Of a stretch of 64,000 bases of DNA, positions 63,893 through 64,000 are shown piece by piece. The DNA is taken from assembly GCF_001673535.1 (NCBI RefSeq), contig NZ_LZLY01000057.1, forward strand, positions 24,766 to 88,765. The letters run 5' to 3'. Made by a program: the position numbers and the translations under genes. The DNA is from Mycobacterium sp. 1081908.1. Lineage in GTDB: Bacteria; Actinomycetota; Actinomycetes; Mycobacteriales; Mycobacteriaceae. The notes under the pieces were generated by a model, which had not been told where the DNA came from, made no database searches, and saw nothing but the letters and a program-made list of their open reading frames with translations. Position 1 is the first letter of the stretch, and every line of letters begins with the position of its first letter.

Positions 63893-64000
63893 ATGACAGA
63901 CAACCCGACCGAGCGCCGCGAACACGCGATCATCGTGCGGGACGCTTATAAGCGTTATGGCGATTTTGTGGCGTTGGATCATGTGGATTTCGTGGTGCCG
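63893..64000 (+). CDS. cysA: Sulfate ABC transporter ATPase CysA, N-terminal fragment
   Basis: The first 36 codons from the ATG at 63893 (AAGGAG about nine bases upstream), cut by the window edge. AIIVRDAYKRYGDFVALDHV is the first beta strand and A-loop (Tyr in KRYG) of an ABC ATPase; Walker A lies beyond the window. The last 20 codons use A/T in the third position about half the time, unlike the G/C-ending neighbours. Confidence 0.9.
   Translation, partial: MTDNPTERREHAIIVRDAYKRYGDFVALDHVDFVVP

Overview
The window is high-GC actinobacterial DNA from a non-tuberculous Mycobacterium. The evidence is a PE-family gene, MmpS/MmpL transporters, a PapA acyltransferase, a fatty-acyl-AMP ligase, and a gene order that, recalled from memory, matches the M. 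tuberculosis segment Rv2438c-Rv2397c read in reverse. The species cannot be fixed from the sequence alone; a slow grower such as a M. avium complex member is a guess. No rRNA, tRNA, IS element or CRISPR array was seen.

1-16.7 kb is a chromosomal backbone: the tail of a cytochrome P450, an isochorismatase-family/sirtuin operon divergent from glutamine-dependent NAD synthetase (nadE), two membrane proteins, ribokinase, a membrane class III cyclase homologue coupled to an MscS-type channel with a cyclic-nucleotide-like domain, proA, a MoxR/VWA pair, and a tightly overlapping run nadD-rsfS-gpgP-octT followed by a DegV protein. gpgP and octT belong to methylglucose lipopolysaccharide synthesis.

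16.7-40.4 kb is a lipid island inserted between the degV and comEA backbone genes, where M. tuberculosis carries eis. A 3713-residue two-module polyketide synthase is transcribed to the right. A divergent operon papA-mmpL-(PE-PPE domain secreted acyltransferase)-fadD runs to the left and continues into a dehydrogenase-like gene and an mmpS-mmpL pair. The two-module PKS plus papA3/mmpL10/PE/fadD23 set is the hallmark of the trehalose polyphleate (TPP) locus. The module layout (KS-AT-KR-ACP, then KS-AT-DH-ER-KR-ACP, both malonyl-type) fits phleic acid's alternating CH=CH and CH2-CH2 units, except that module 1 has no dehydratase.

40.4-64 kb returns to backbone after an acyl-CoA dehydrogenase pair with a flavin/F420-type reductase: comEA-comEC-holA, rpsT, an ATP-grasp/alpha-E/transglutaminase trio, a short PE gene, a beta-lactamase-fold hydrolase, a CBS protein with a perfect CRP-type palindrome in front, lepA, three tandem PknH-sensor-like lipoproteins, a GH15 trehalase, and the sulfate ABC transporter operon subI-cysT-cysW-cysA. 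The sulfate operon is preceded by a previously unannotated-looking leaderless, cysteine-rich 18-codon upstream ORF that resembles the known cysteine-responsive attenuators of mycobacteria.
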